Both the position numbers and the translations under genes were made by a program. A stretch of 32,460 nt of DNA. Source: Marinilabiliales bacterium (GTDB lineage Bacteria > Bacteroidota > Bacteroidia > Bacteroidales > SZUA-534). Positions 1-8,998 of this stretch are shown here, piece after piece. Below the pieces are notes generated by a model that saw nothing but the letters and a program-made list of their open reading frames with translations, did no database searches and had not been told where the DNA came from. Position 1 is the stretch's first letter, and each line of letters begins with the position of its first letter. The stretch lies in assembly GCA_003512955.1 (NCBI GenBank), contig DOTG01000042.1, positions 1 through 32,460 on the forward strand, given 5' to 3'.

Positions 1-1
1 C

Positions 2-331
2 TTTGTTAAGGAGCGACTAATTAAAGCTAATGTGGGATTCATTTATTATAACTTTGAATATTATTATGCTGAAACTGCAAATCCAGGAACATTCAGTGGA
101 TATAATCCTTACAATCCAACTGTTTATCATTCAGATGATTTTGATAAAAACAGTTTAAACTTTAGTTTATCTATTACTCCTGAAATTATCTACTTTTTAA
201 AAGAAAAGTTCGCACTTTCACTGGCTTTTGGAATTATGGAATTCGGTTTTACCGATGAATTCGAAACCAATTACTGGATTGCCAGCGTGAAGCCTGCTTA
301 TTGGTCGTTGGGATGTAAATTTAAATTGTAA
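2..331 (+). CDS. C-terminal part of an outer-membrane beta-barrel protein (5' truncated by the window edge)
   Basis: The reading frame is open from the first bases of the window to a TAA at 329-331, so the gene starts upstream. The visible part of about 109 residues is rich in aromatic residues and has alternating hydrophobic and polar strands. It ends with an amphipathic strand closing in Lys-Phe-Lys-Leu, as expected for the last strand of an outer-membrane barrel. A GTG at 32 is an internal valine, because the frame reads on upstream without a stop. The exact family (porin-like, OmpA-like barrel) cannot be told from this fragment. No hairpin terminator is obvious between it and the next gene. 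Confidence 0.55.
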   Translation, partial: FVKERLIKANVGFIYYNFEYYYAETANPGTFSGYNPYNPTVYHSDDFDKNSLNFSLSITPEIIYFLKEKFALSLAFGIMEFGFTDEFETNYWIASVKPAYWSLGCKFKL

Positions 332-383
332 GTACTTACCTTTTCAAATCACTTATTCTGGCTTTCAAACATCTTTGTTTGTT

Positions 384-412
384 TTGAAACTCGCCAAAAG
401 TGGGTTACCTTG
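384..412 (+). promoter_or_regulatory. Weak Bacteroidota-type promoter candidate for the S9 peptidase
   Basis: TTG at 384-386 is followed after 19 bases by TACCTTG at 406-412. This lacks one T of the TAnnTTTG -7 consensus. The start codon lies 30 bases downstream. Spacing is right but the -7 box is imperfect. Confidence 0.3.
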
Positions 413-441
413 CCGCCTCAACTTTTTAAAAGCATGTTACA

Positions 442-2544
442 ATGAAGCAATTATTTTTATACGGACTTGCTCTTGTCCTGATGGCATCGTGCACAGCCCC
501 TACGGAAAATCAACCCAAAGCACCACTTATCCAAAAAAGTGAGCTAAAACTCACATCGGACCTCATGACTCCTGAAGTGCTTTGGTCGTTTGGCCGCATC
601 AGCGATGTACAGGTTTCCCCCGACGGGAAACAAATTCTGTACGGCGTAACCTATCCAAGCATTGCGCAAAACAAAAGCAACCGCGAGCTTTTTGTTATGA
701 ATGCCGATGGCAGTAACAAAATGCAGATTACCAAAACCCCATTTAGTGAATTTAATGCTGTTTGGAATAACGTAGGTGACCGCATCTTATACCTGTCACC
801 CGAGATCGGAAGTATGCAAATCTGGAGTATGAATACAGATGGCACCGATAAAAAGCAGGTATCCAATTTGGAAGACGATGTGACCAACTTCATTATTTCG
901 CCCGATGGTTCCAAAATACTTTTTACTAAGGATGTACAGATTGATAAAACCACTGCCGACCTTTATCCCGATTTGGATAAAGCCGATGGCCGTGTAATTA
1001 CCGATTTAATGTACCGTCACTGGGATACTTGGGAAGATGGTGCTTATAGCCATATCTTCACGGCATCGTTTAACGGAAATTCAGTTTCCGATGCTAAAGA
1101 TATTATGCCCGGAGAACCTTACGACACCCCGTTGATACCTTTTGGAGGTATCGAAGAAATCTGCTGGGCACCTGACAGCAAACAAATTGCTTATACCTGC
1201 AAAAAACTGAAGGGCAAAGAATATTCGCTAAGTACCAATTCCGATGTGTACCTGTACAACTCCGAGAGTGGCGAAACCAAAAACCTTACCGAAGGAATGC
1301 TCGGGTACGACCGCGCCCCGTTCTTTTCGCCCGATGGAACCAAAATGTACTGGTTGAGTATGGCCCGTGGCGGCTTTGAGGCCGATAAAGAACGTCTGTT
1401 TCAACTTGATTTTGCTACCGGAACCAAAACCTATTTGACTGAACAGTTCGATTACAGCCCATTGAGCTTAGTGTGGGCCGATAATGGCGAAAACCTGTAC
1501 TTTGTGGCGGGTGTTATGGCTACCTTCCAGATTTATAAAATGAATGTGGCTACCCGCGAAATCAAACCGGTCACCGAAGGCTTGCACGATTATCATACCG
1601 TTACAGTGGCTGGTGATCGGTTGATTGGTGAACGGGTTTCGATTGCCAAACCTGCTGAAATTTACAGCATTAATCCCGAGAATGGCGAAACCACCGAGTT
1701 AACTTTTGAAAACAAACACCTGCTCGACCAATTAACCATGCCAACAGTCGAGAAACGTTGGATTAAAACTACCGACAATAAAGACATGTTGGTTTGGGTT
1801 ATTTATCCGCCTCATTTTGATGCAACCAAAAAATACCCGGCTATTTTGTATTGCGAAGGCGGGCCGCAATCGCCCCTGAGCCAGTTCTGGAGCTACCGAT
1901 GGAACTTCAGCCAAATGGCATCGAACGGTTACATAATTGTGGCACCCAGCCGCCGGGGGGTTACCACCATGGGACAGGAATGGACCGACCAAATCAGTAA
2001 AGACAACAGCGGACAGGCCATGCAGGATTTACTGCGGGCTATTGATGTAATGAAAGAGGAACCGTTTATCGATAAAAATCGTCTGGGAGCCATTGGTGCC
2101 AGCTTTGGTGGATTTTCGGTAAACTGGCTGGCCGGAAATCATCAGGGTAGGTTCAAAGCATTTATCACGCACTGTGGGGTTTTTAATTCCGAAATGGAAT
2201 ACCTGACCACCGAAGAGATGTTTTTCGATACTTGGGAAAAAGGCGGTGCCCCGTGGGAAGAGGACAATAAGGTAGCCATGAAATCGTACGCCGGTTCACC
2301 TCACAAGTTTGTTAAAAACTGGGATACACCCATTATGGTCATTCATGGTGAGCACGATTACCGCATACCTTACACGCAAGGTTTGGCAGCATTCAACACA
2401 GCTCAGTTGATGGGAATTCCCAGCAAACTGCTGTTTTTTCCCAGTGAAACCCATTGGGTATTGAAACCTCAAAACGGTATTTTGTGGCAGCGCGAATTCA
2501 AATCGTGGCTCGATCAGTGGCTCAAAGAACCTCAAACTAAATAA
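442..2544 (+). CDS. S9 family (prolyl oligopeptidase/DPP-IV-like) serine peptidase, lipoprotein
   Basis: This is a 700-residue exported peptidase that probably cleaves short peptides, often after proline, in the periplasm or on a membrane surface. The N-terminus has a lysine, a hydrophobic stretch and a lipobox ending at Cys17 (Leu-Met-Ala-Ser-Cys), so it is likely a lipoprotein. Residues about 50-410 carry TolB/PD40-like propeller repeats, recognised by recurring SPDG or APDS motifs. The C-terminal third is an alpha/beta hydrolase: nucleophile Ser554 in Gly-Ala-Ser-Phe-Gly-Gly, Asp639 in His-Gly-Glu-His-Asp-Tyr, and His671 in Glu-Thr-His-Trp. All three catalytic residues are present, so it should be active. 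It is a single gene, closed by a hairpin terminator at 2553. The exact substrate cannot be deduced. Confidence 0.9.
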   Translation: MKQLFLYGLALVLMASCTAPTENQPKAPLIQKSELKLTSDLMTPEVLWSFGRISDVQVSPDGKQILYGVTYPSIAQNKSNRELFVMNADGSNKMQITKTPFSEFNAVWNNVGDRILYLSPEIGSMQIWSMNTDGTDKKQVSNLEDDVTNFIISPDGSKILFTKDVQIDKTTADLYPDLDKADGRVITDLMYRHWDTWEDGAYSHIFTASFNGNSVSDAKDIMPGEPYDTPLIPFGGIEEICWAPDSKQIAYTCKKLKGKEYSLSTNSDVYLYNSESGETKNLTEGMLGYDRAPFFSPDGTKMYWLSMARGGFEADKERLFQLDFATGTKTYLTEQFDYSPLSLVWADNGENLYFVAGVMATFQIYKMNVATREIKPVTEGLHDYHTVTVAGDRLIGERVSIAKPAEIYSINPENGETTELTFENKHLLDQLTMPTVEKRWIKTTDNKDMLVWVIYPPHFDATKKYPAILYCEGGPQSPLSQFWSYRWNFSQMASNGYIIVAPSRRGVTTMGQEWTDQISKDNSGQAMQDLLRAIDVMKEEPFIDKNRLGAIGASFGGFSVNWLAGNHQGRFKAFITHCGVFNSEMEYLTTEEMFFDTWEKGGAPWEEDNKVAMKSYAGSPHKFVKNWDTPIMVIHGEHDYRIPYTQGLAAFNTAQLMGIPSKLLFFPSETHWVLKPQNGILWQREFKSWLDQWLKEPQTK

Positions 2545-2552
2545 GAAAAGAT

Positions 2553-2577
2553 CGGAGCATTTACTCCGGTTTTTTTT
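2553..2577 (+). terminator. Rho-independent terminator after the S9 peptidase gene
   Basis: A five-pair stem (CGGAG at 2553-2557, CTCCG at 2564-2568) with a six-base loop is followed by a run of eight T within 2570-2577. It starts nine bases after the stop codon. Confidence 0.7.
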
Positions 2578-2578
2578 G

Positions 2579-2912
2579 TACTATTTCTTTAACCGCAAAG
2601 GCGCGGTGGCTCAAAATTAATGGTTCTTCCTGTTGCTACGTAGGCTGTCCTTTCTTGAGGGAGGTCAGGAAGGTGAATGTTTTAGACCAAACATTAGAAA
2701 TTCACTCCCCACAATTCTGTTGCGGCTATCCCATTATTTTATTCTTTTTTTCTATAAGGGTATATCCTGCTGTATTGTCCCTTGAATTCTTTTGTACCGA
2801 AAGTTTAGACCGGATCAACGAAAGATAAAATATAACTTTCTGACATGTTTTGGTATTTAGAAAGTTAAAAAGGAAAACTTTATGTATCAGTCAATTTTTC
2901 TATTTTCATAAA
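2579..2912. other. Non-coding interval between the convergent peptidase and aspS genes
   Basis: No frame with coding character is seen between the two terminators. A small hairpin is present at 2676-2695 (AATGTTT, six-base loop, AAACATT) without a T-run. The stretch near 2590-2605 (CCGCAAAGGCGCGG) looks like spacer repeat debris. I see nothing else that I can name. Confidence 0.4.
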
Positions 2913-2944
2913 TTAAAAAAGCCAGAAGAAATCCCTCTGGCTTT
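2913..2944 (-). terminator. Rho-independent terminator of aspS
   Basis: Read on the minus strand, a nine-pair stem (AAAGCCAGA at 2918-2926 with TCTGGCTTT at 2936-2944) ends in a T-run that is the complement of the A-run at 2915-2920. It lies 27 bases past the aspS stop. Confidence 0.75.
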
Positions 2945-2970
2945 GGTTTATCATTCTAACAATTTTCTAT

Positions 2971-4725
2971 TTATTTTGGCTTTACCAGCGAAATAAACAA
3001 CTCCTCCAATTGAGTGTTGGCAATGGCCGACGGGCTGTCTATCATCACATCGCGTCCGGAATTGTTTTTCGGAAAGGCTATCACATCGCGGATGGAATCG
3101 AGCCCGGCAAACAGTGATACAAAACGGTCGAACCCAAATGCTACGCCACCGTGAGGTGGTGCACCAAAACGGAAGGCATTCATCAGGAAGCCAAACTGAT
3201 CCTCAGCTTCTTCTCTGGTGAACCCAAGGGCTTCGAACATCTTGGCCTGTAACGCTTTATCGTGGATACGGATGCTTCCACCGCCAATTTCAACGCCATT
3301 GATTACTAAGTCGTATGCGTTGGCTTTAATGGCCCCGGGGTTTGAATCAAAAAGGTGCATGTCCTCCGGTTTGGGCGATGTAAACGGGTGGTGCATGGCA
3401 AAAAACCGTTTAGCCTCTTCGTTCCACTCCAACAACGGGAAATCGACTACCCAAAGCGGGGCAAATTTAGTTTTGTCGCGCAGGCCAAGCCTTTCACCCA
3501 TTTCAAGGCGCAATTCACAAAGCGCTTTTTGGGTTTGGATTTTATCACCTGCCAGTATCAACAGTAAATCTCCAGGTTGGGCATTCATAGCTTTGGCCCA
3601 TTCCTGTAAGGTTGTGGCATCAAAGAATTTATCAACCGACGATTTAAACGAACCATCGGGTTCATATTTTACATATACCAATCCTTTGGCTCCAATCTGT
3701 GGTTTCTTTACAAACTCGGTCAATTGGTCAATCTCCTTGCGTGAATATCCGGCACAACCTGTGGCGTTGATCCCGGCAATATAAGCAGCACTATCGAAAA
3801 CCACGAATCCTTTTCCCTTCGCCAATGGAGTAAGTTCGCAGAATTTCATACCGAACCGGATGTCTGGTTTGTCGCTGCCATAAAATTCCATGGCATAATC
3901 GTAGGGCATTTTTTGGAAGTTATAATCAAATTCAATATTTTTTAAAGTTTTGAACAGATGTTTGGTAAGCCGTTCAAACACATTCAAAATATCGTCGCGC
4001 TCAACAAAAGACATTTCACAGTCAATCTGTGTGAATTCAGGCTGACGGTCGGCACGCAGGTCTTCATCGCGGAAGCATTTAACAATCTGGAAATATTTAT
4101 CGTACCCGGCCACCATCAATAGCTGCTTGAATGTTTGTGGTGATTGGGGTAGGGCATAAAACTGGTTTACGTTCATCCGCGATGGAACCACAAAGTCGCG
4201 GGCACCTTCGGGAGTTGATTTGATCAAATAAGGGGTCTCAATTTCAAAAAAACCCTCTTTGTTTAAAAAATTGCGGACCTCAAAACCCATTTGGTGGCGA
4301 AGTTCCAGGTTGCGTTGCAGCGGTTTGCGCCGTAAATCGAGGTAGCGGTATTTCATCCGCAGTTCGTCGCCGCCATCGGTATCTTCTTCAATGGTGAATG
4401 GCGGAACTTCCGACTGATTTAAGATAGTCAGTTGGTGGGCCAATATTTCAATGTCACCGGTAGCCATTTTTGGGTTTTTGCTTTGGCGTTCAATCACACT
4501 TCCGGATACCGAAATCACAAATTCCCGTCCCAATTTCCGGGCCGATTCGGTGAGTTCGGGATTCTTTGAAAGGTCGAATACCAATTGTGTGATGCCATAA
4601 CGATCGCGGACATCAACAAAGGTCATCCCACCTAGTTCGCGGGTTTTCTGAACCCATCCGCTTAACGTAACTTGTTGTCCGATGTGGCTGGCCCTAAGCT
4701 CACCACAAGTATGTGTACGGTACAT
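2971..4725 (-). CDS. aspS: Aspartate--tRNA ligase
   Basis: This class II aminoacyl-tRNA synthetase (584 residues) charges tRNA-Asp with aspartate in the cytoplasm. The order of parts is the bacterial one. An N-terminal OB-fold anticodon-binding domain (about residues 1-110) starts with a Thr-Cys-Gly-Glu-Leu segment. The class II core has motif 2 near residues 217-235 (Phe-Arg-Asp-Glu-Asp-Leu-Arg, then Pro-Glu-Phe-Thr-Gln). The bacterial GAD insertion covers about 280-420. Motif 3 lies near residues 528-537 (Gly-Phe-Asp-Arg-Phe). Length fits the family. It is transcribed alone and diverges from tadA; the 200-base gap between them has a near-consensus minus-strand -7 box (TACTTTCG, 4771-4778). 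Whether it is specific for tRNA-Asp or also charges tRNA-Asn cannot be read from the sequence. Confidence 0.97.
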   Translation of the reverse strand: MYRTHTCGELRASHIGQQVTLSGWVQKTRELGGMTFVDVRDRYGITQLVFDLSKNPELTESARKLGREFVISVSGSVIERQSKNPKMATGDIEILAHQLTILNQSEVPPFTIEEDTDGGDELRMKYRYLDLRRKPLQRNLELRHQMGFEVRNFLNKEGFFEIETPYLIKSTPEGARDFVVPSRMNVNQFYALPQSPQTFKQLLMVAGYDKYFQIVKCFRDEDLRADRQPEFTQIDCEMSFVERDDILNVFERLTKHLFKTLKNIEFDYNFQKMPYDYAMEFYGSDKPDIRFGMKFCELTPLAKGKGFVVFDSAAYIAGINATGCAGYSRKEIDQLTEFVKKPQIGAKGLVYVKYEPDGSFKSSVDKFFDATTLQEWAKAMNAQPGDLLLILAGDKIQTQKALCELRLEMGERLGLRDKTKFAPLWVVDFPLLEWNEEAKRFFAMHHPFTSPKPEDMHLFDSNPGAIKANAYDLVINGVEIGGGSIRIHDKALQAKMFEALGFTREEAEDQFGFLMNAFRFGAPPHGGVAFGFDRFVSLFAGLDSIRDVIAFPKNNSGRDVMIDSPSAIANTQLEELFISLVKPK

Positions 4726-4925
4726 AAATTTAATAGTATATCAAATGAATAGTCAGATAAAATTTCTTTGCGAAAGTAATATTTTTTTAGTTTTGAAAAT
4801 CATTGAACAATGATCAATAAATAAATAGAAATGAGCCATGTGATAATCAATTCGTTTTACTTTCTTTGATAGTTATTTGGCTGATCTTTTTAATCGGTTT
4901 TTTTCAAGTTTGATTTATACTTATA

Positions 4926-5363
4926 ATGATCTTCTCCGACGAGTATTTTATGAAAAAGGCCTTAGAGCAGGCTCAACTGGCTTTCGAAAAGAACGAAGTT
5001 CCCGTGGGGGCAGTGGTGGTGTGCCAGAACCAGATTATTGCCCGGGCCTACAATTTAACCGAAACGCTGAACGATGTTACCGCTCATGCTGAAATGCAGG
5101 CTTTTACCGCCGCGGCGAATTTTATCGGTGGAAAATATTTAAACGAATGTACGTTATTCGTCACCCTCGAACCCTGCGTAATGTGTGCCGGAGCAGCCTA
5201 TTGGACCCAGTTGGCCCGGTTGGTTTATGGTGCTTCCGATATTAAACGGGGGTTTTCGTTACAAGGGAAGCACTTGCTGCATCCAAAAACTGAGGTAGTG
5301 GGCGGTGTTTTGGAAAACGAATGTAGTTCTTTGGTCAAAGAATTCTTCAAACATAAAAGATGA
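4926..5363 (+). CDS. tadA: tRNA-specific adenosine deaminase
   Basis: This 145-residue cytidine/deoxycytidylate deaminase-fold enzyme most likely converts A34 to inosine in the anticodon of tRNA-Arg(ACG). The zinc site is complete: His54 and the proton-shuttling Glu56 in His-Ala-Glu, with Cys84 and Cys87 in Glu-Pro-Cys-Val-Met-Cys-Ala-Gly-Ala. The N-terminal Glu-Val-Pro-Val-Gly-Ala-Val-Val strand is typical of TadA rather than of nucleoside deaminases. The ATG at 4926 gives the usual family length. It is divergent from aspS, and a separate promoter precedes the gene that follows. A guanine deaminase paralogue is a less likely alternative. Confidence 0.9.
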   Translation: MIFSDEYFMKKALEQAQLAFEKNEVPVGAVVVCQNQIIARAYNLTETLNDVTAHAEMQAFTAAANFIGGKYLNECTLFVTLEPCVMCAGAAYWTQLARLVYGASDIKRGFSLQGKHLLHPKTEVVGGVLENECSSLVKEFFKHKR

Positions 5364-5374
5364 TACGGTGGCCT

Positions 5375-5404
5375 TTGTTATTAATTAACAATCGGTTATT
5401 TTTG
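5375..5404 (+). promoter_or_regulatory. Bacteroidota-type promoter for the PH-like/dprA operon
   Basis: TTG at 5375-5377, a 19-base spacer and TATTTTTG at 5397-5404 match TTG-N17-23-TAnnTTTG exactly. The start codon at 5425 lies 20 bases downstream. Confidence 0.65.
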
Positions 5405-5424
5405 GCTTAAAATTAAACATTACT

Positions 5425-5901
5425 ATGAACATAGATAATACCCGAAGGGCTTCGAAAATAAAAACCTTTTACATGCTGGTTCCCTTATTGGCCGTGGTTT
5501 TTGTGGCCGGAGTGTTTTTATTTACCGATGTCAAGGATTTTAAATTCATTCTTTTCGCCTTCCTATTTTTAGTCATCTATTTTATTTTAATGGCCATCCC
5601 CGGGCTTTACTTTGTATCGTTTTATGCCGGGCCCGATAAAATCAGAATCCGTTATAAGTCGTTGGCTCCTTTTCGCACAAACAACAATTCCATTGTCATT
5701 AAATCGGAAAATTTTCGGAAATATGATCTGAAAACGAGCCTCCTGGGAAAGAAAAAGACTCTGATCCTGTACCAGGAGACCCCCGGAGGATTGGCTAAAT
5801 TTCCAAAGGTTAGTTTAACCCTGATGGCTCAACCAGAGGTTCAGCAAATTACCAAAGCCCTCGATTTGATTCTGGCACTAAACAAAGCACCTAAAGCCTG
5901 A
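5425..5901 (+). CDS. Membrane protein with a PH-like cytoplasmic domain (hypothetical)
   Basis: The 158-residue protein has two predicted membrane helices, about residues 15-34 and 39-68, separated by a very short loop. A soluble part of about 85 residues follows, made of short strands and ending in a helix (about 135-155). Two N-terminal helices followed by a strand-rich domain and a final helix resemble bacterial PH-domain (bPH/YdbT-like) proteins; this is an inference from layout only. It has its own promoter at 5375 and is followed after four bases by dprA, so the two are probably co-transcribed. No catalytic motif is seen and the function is unknown. Confidence 0.6.
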   Translation: MNIDNTRRASKIKTFYMLVPLLAVVFVAGVFLFTDVKDFKFILFAFLFLVIYFILMAIPGLYFVSFYAGPDKIRIRYKSLAPFRTNNNSIVIKSENFRKYDLKTSLLGKKKTLILYQETPGGLAKFPKVSLTLMAQPEVQQITKALDLILALNKAPKA

Positions 5902-5905
5902 CCCT

Positions 5906-7012
5906 TTGGATACTAAAGCCGAACAATTACGCAATTATCTTGCTCTGTGGGCGGTTCCGGGAATCGGGAGTATTACCTCGCGCAAATTAATAGCGTATGC
6001 CGGAGGTATTGATGAAATCTTCCGGATGAAACAACCGGAACTTCAGAAGATTCCGGGAATCGGGCCGCTTTTATCCGAAAACATTGTTAAAACCGAATGC
6101 TTTAAAAGAGCCGACGAGGCAATAACTTTTGCTGAAAAATATCATATCAACATCCAAACAATCTTTGATGAGGATTATCCTTTCCGCCTGAAGCAATGCG
6201 AAGATGCACCCCTCATTTTGTTCACCAAGGGGGTTCCCATGAGAACTGAAAAAAAGTATATTTCTTTAGTGGGGACCCGTAGTGCCACCAGTTATGGCAA
6301 GGATTTTTGTGAACGTTGGATTTCATCGTTGGCCGTACGTGGCCACGATGCGGTCATTGTTAGCGGCCTGGCTTACGGTATTGATATTGCCGCGCATAAA
6401 GCCGCGCTGCATCATCAACTGGGAACCATTGGGGTTCTGGCCCACGGGCTCGATACCATTTACCCCACGCAACACCGGAAAATTGCTGCCGAGATGCTCG
6501 AAAAAGGCGGATTGGTTACTGAATTTTTTCCACATACGTTCCCCGATAAAACAAATTTTGTCCGCCGCAACCGCATCATTGCCGGATTGAGCGATGCCGT
6601 GATTGTAGTGGAATCCGATATTACCGGCGGCGCACTTATTACCGCAGAACAGGCCAATTCGTATAGCCGCGATGTTTTTGCTGTACCAGGTAGGGCAGGG
6701 GATAAGTATTCGTCGGGCTGCAACAAATTGATTAAATCGAACCGGGCTGCATTGATTGAAACGGTTGAAGATTTAGAATACCAGATGGGTTGGCAAACCG
6801 AAACCAAACCTACACAAAAACAGCTATTCATTGAATTTACCCCGGAGGAGACAAAGATTATGGATCTGTTCAATACCCAGCCCCAGTTGAATATTGATGA
6901 AATCTGTCGGCTGTCGGAACTGAGCATGCCCAAAGTGTCGGCCCTGTTGCTCAATCTGGAATTTGCCGGTGCCGTAAAATGCTTGCCGGGAAAAATATTC
7001 TACAGGACCTGA
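5906..7012 (+). CDS. dprA: DNA-processing protein DprA (natural transformation)
   Basis: DprA binds incoming single-stranded DNA in the cytoplasm and loads RecA on it. The 368 residues show two helix-hairpin-helix Gly-Ile-Gly motifs at about residues 18-63. The Rossmann-like core runs about 100-295, with Val-Gly-Thr-Arg (122-125), Ser-Gly-Leu-Ala-Tyr-Gly-Ile-Asp (153-160), Asn-Phe-Val-Arg-Arg-Asn-Arg (217-223) and the Val-Pro-Gly segment (260-262). A C-terminal winged-helix domain covers about 310-368. The start appears to be TTG at 5906, because the next in-frame Met (residue 41) would remove the first HhH motif. It lies four bases after the previous stop, and tatD follows after 34 bases, so the three form one likely operon. 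Confidence 0.93.
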   Translation: MDTKAEQLRNYLALWAVPGIGSITSRKLIAYAGGIDEIFRMKQPELQKIPGIGPLLSENIVKTECFKRADEAITFAEKYHINIQTIFDEDYPFRLKQCEDAPLILFTKGVPMRTEKKYISLVGTRSATSYGKDFCERWISSLAVRGHDAVIVSGLAYGIDIAAHKAALHHQLGTIGVLAHGLDTIYPTQHRKIAAEMLEKGGLVTEFFPHTFPDKTNFVRRNRIIAGLSDAVIVVESDITGGALITAEQANSYSRDVFAVPGRAGDKYSSGCNKLIKSNRAALIETVEDLEYQMGWQTETKPTQKQLFIEFTPEETKIMDLFNTQPQLNIDEICRLSELSMPKVSALLLNLEFAGAVKCLPGKIFYRT

Positions 7013-7046
7013 TTGAAAGGTTATACATAATAATTAAACAGGATTT

Positions 7047-7817
7047 ATGGAATTCATTGATACCCACGCTCATCTATATACTGATGAATTTTTGAACGAC
7101 CGCGACGAGGTACTTCAACGGGCCAAAGACGAGGGAATAAAAAAAATCATCCTGCCGGCTATTGACAGTAAGAGCCATCAGGCAATGATTGACTTTTCGG
7201 CAGAACATCCGGAACTTCTTTTTCCACTGATGGGTTTGCACCCCACATCGGTAAAAGAAGATTACAAAAAAGAACTTGAAGTGGTCGAAAACTATTTGTC
7301 GGAAGGTTCTTTGTTTCATGGAATTGGCGAAATCGGGATTGATTTGTATTGGGACAAAACACATTTCAACGAACAGGTTGATGCCTTTAAAACACAGGTA
7401 GATTGGGCAAAAGGGATGCGCTGGCCTATCGTGATCCATACCCGCGATTCTTTTACTCAGGTTTTTAAGGTTTTGGAACCCATGCTTGACGGAAACCTTA
7501 CAGGTATATTTCACTGCTTTGGGGGAACCCTGGAAGAGGCACAGCTCATTCAGAAAATCGGGTTTTTGATGGGTATTGGTGGCGTGCTGACATTTAAGAA
7601 TAGCTCGTTACCTGCAATCATGGAACAGGTTGACATAAACCACCTTGTTTTAGAAACCGATAGCCCTTACCTTGCGCCTACTCCGTATAGGGGAAAACGC
7701 AACGAAAGCAGTTACCTGAAACTGGTGGCCGAAAAACTGGCAGCCGTACAACAAACATCGGTAAGCCATGTAGCCAAAGTAACTACTAAAAATGCGTTAA
7801 GGGTGTTTAACTGGTAA
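7047..7817 (+). CDS. tatD: TatD family metal-dependent hydrolase (DNase)
   Basis: This 256-residue TIM-barrel protein of the amidohydrolase superfamily belongs to the TatD/YcfH group, whose characterised members are metal-dependent DNA exonucleases. The metal ligands are visible: His7 and His9 in Asp-Thr-His-Ala-His, Glu95 in Gly-Glu-Ile-Gly, His131 in Ile-His-Thr-Arg, His156 in Phe-His-Cys-Phe-Gly-Gly and Asp205 in Glu-Thr-Asp-Ser-Pro-Tyr-Leu. Length is normal. It sits directly behind dprA, a frequent type of DNA-handling neighbourhood. The exact paralogue within the TatD/YcfH/YjjV group is uncertain. A new promoter follows it, so it is likely the last gene of its operon. Confidence 0.88.
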   Translation: MEFIDTHAHLYTDEFLNDRDEVLQRAKDEGIKKIILPAIDSKSHQAMIDFSAEHPELLFPLMGLHPTSVKEDYKKELEVVENYLSEGSLFHGIGEIGIDLYWDKTHFNEQVDAFKTQVDWAKGMRWPIVIHTRDSFTQVFKVLEPMLDGNLTGIFHCFGGTLEEAQLIQKIGFLMGIGGVLTFKNSSLPAIMEQVDINHLVLETDSPYLAPTPYRGKRNESSYLKLVAEKLAAVQQTSVSHVAKVTTKNALRVFNW

Positions 7818-7843
7818 TGTGTTTCTAAAACTAACCTGAATTG

Positions 7844-7873
7844 TTGTCGGCTATTTTTCAATTGTTACTTTTG
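7844..7873 (+). promoter_or_regulatory. Bacteroidota-type promoter for ansA
   Basis: TTG at 7844-7846, a 19-base spacer and a perfect TACTTTTG at 7866-7873. The ansA start codon is 59 bases downstream. Confidence 0.65.
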
Positions 7874-7932
7874 CAGTCGGAAGTAGATACTAAAAACGGA
7901 CATTTCCAAGTTATAAAAGAATTATAGGGAAA

Positions 7933-8970
7933 ATGATGTTTAAATCGGGGACCTCAATACTGATCATTTACACCGGTGGTACCATTGGGATGATTAACGA
8001 TCCGGAAACAGGCTCGTTGGCACCTTTTGATTTTGACCATGTGATGAAGCAAGTACCCGAATTGAACAAATTTGGCTTCGACCTGACCACCATCACTTTT
8101 GAAGAGGTGGTCGATTCCTCAAACATTACCCCCGAAATATGGATTCACCTGGCCGAGTTGATTGAACGGAATTACGAAACCTACGATGGGTTTGTCATTC
8201 TGCATGGTACCGATACCATGGCTTATTCAGCATCAGCGCTAAGCTTTTTACTGGAAAATCTGGGGAAACCGGTAGTTTTTACTGGCTCACAGCTTCCCAT
8301 TGGAACGTTGCGTACTGACGGAAAAGAAAATTTTATCAGCGCCATTGAAATTGCCGCGGCCAAAAAAAATAACCAACCGTTGGTTCCTGAGGTAACCATC
8401 TTTTTCGAAAATAAACTGTACCGGGGAAACCGTACCTCAAAACACAATGCCGATTATTTTGATGCCTTTCGTTCTTACAATTATCCGGAATTAGCCAAAG
8501 CCGGCATCAACATCACCTATAATTATTCCGCCATTCATTATCCGGTAGTTAAAAGGGATTTACATGTTTACCATACCCTCGATCCCAATGTGGCCATTTT
8601 GAAACTATTCCCGGGTATTACAACGGAGGTTGTTGATGCATTCATAAATATTAAAGGGTTGAAAGGATTGGTGCTGGAAAGTTTTGGTTCAGGCAATGCC
8701 CCTACACAGAAATGGTTTATCGAGAAGCTGAGCCATGCGGTTGCCAATGGTATTGTGGTATTGAATGTGAGCCAATGCAGTGCCGGAAGTGTGGATATGG
8801 GTGCTTACGAAACCAGTTTAGGGTTGATTGAGGCAGGTGTCATCAGTGGAAACGACAGCACCACCGAGGCCGCCATTTGTAAATTGATGTTCTTATTGGG
8901 TCAAAACCTGACCAAACAGGAAATGGAAGTTAATCTTTCAAAATCGCTGAGGGGAGAAATTAATGTTTGA
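7933..8970 (+). CDS. ansA: Type I (cytoplasmic) L-asparaginase
   Basis: The enzyme hydrolyses L-asparagine to aspartate and ammonia. The 345-residue protein carries both family signatures: Tyr-Thr-Gly-Gly-Thr-Ile-Gly with nucleophile Thr14 near the N-terminus, and His-Gly-Thr-Asp-Thr-Met with Thr93 and Asp94. A Phe-Thr-Gly-Ser-Gln segment follows near residue 117. There is no signal peptide and the length matches the cytoplasmic type I group, so it is AnsA-like rather than periplasmic AnsB-like. Two consecutive ATG codons (7933 and 7936) could serve as the start. It has its own promoter and is followed by a T-rich stretch and a tRNA gene. Confidence 0.92.
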   Translation: MMFKSGTSILIIYTGGTIGMINDPETGSLAPFDFDHVMKQVPELNKFGFDLTTITFEEVVDSSNITPEIWIHLAELIERNYETYDGFVILHGTDTMAYSASALSFLLENLGKPVVFTGSQLPIGTLRTDGKENFISAIEIAAAKKNNQPLVPEVTIFFENKLYRGNRTSKHNADYFDAFRSYNYPELAKAGINITYNYSAIHYPVVKRDLHVYHTLDPNVAILKLFPGITTEVVDAFINIKGLKGLVLESFGSGNAPTQKWFIEKLSHAVANGIVVLNVSQCSAGSVDMGAYETSLGLIEAGVISGNDSTTEAAICKLMFLLGQNLTKQEMEVNLSKSLRGEINV

Positions 8971-8998
8971 TTCCTGTTTCAGGTTTTGTTTTTTTTTG
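8971..8998 (+). terminator. Possible weak terminator of ansA
   Basis: A short hairpin (CCTG, three-base loop, CAGG) is followed by a T-rich run through 8997. The stem is only four pairs, so termination here is uncertain. Confidence 0.35.

Noticed and set aside
2676..2695. Hairpin between the S9 peptidase and aspS as a small RNA or terminator
   Set aside because: A short A/T-rich stem without a T-run, and no promoter nearby.
3218..3784. 188-codon plus-strand open frame inside aspS
   Set aside because: It lies antisense to a well-conserved region of aspS and has no protein-like features.
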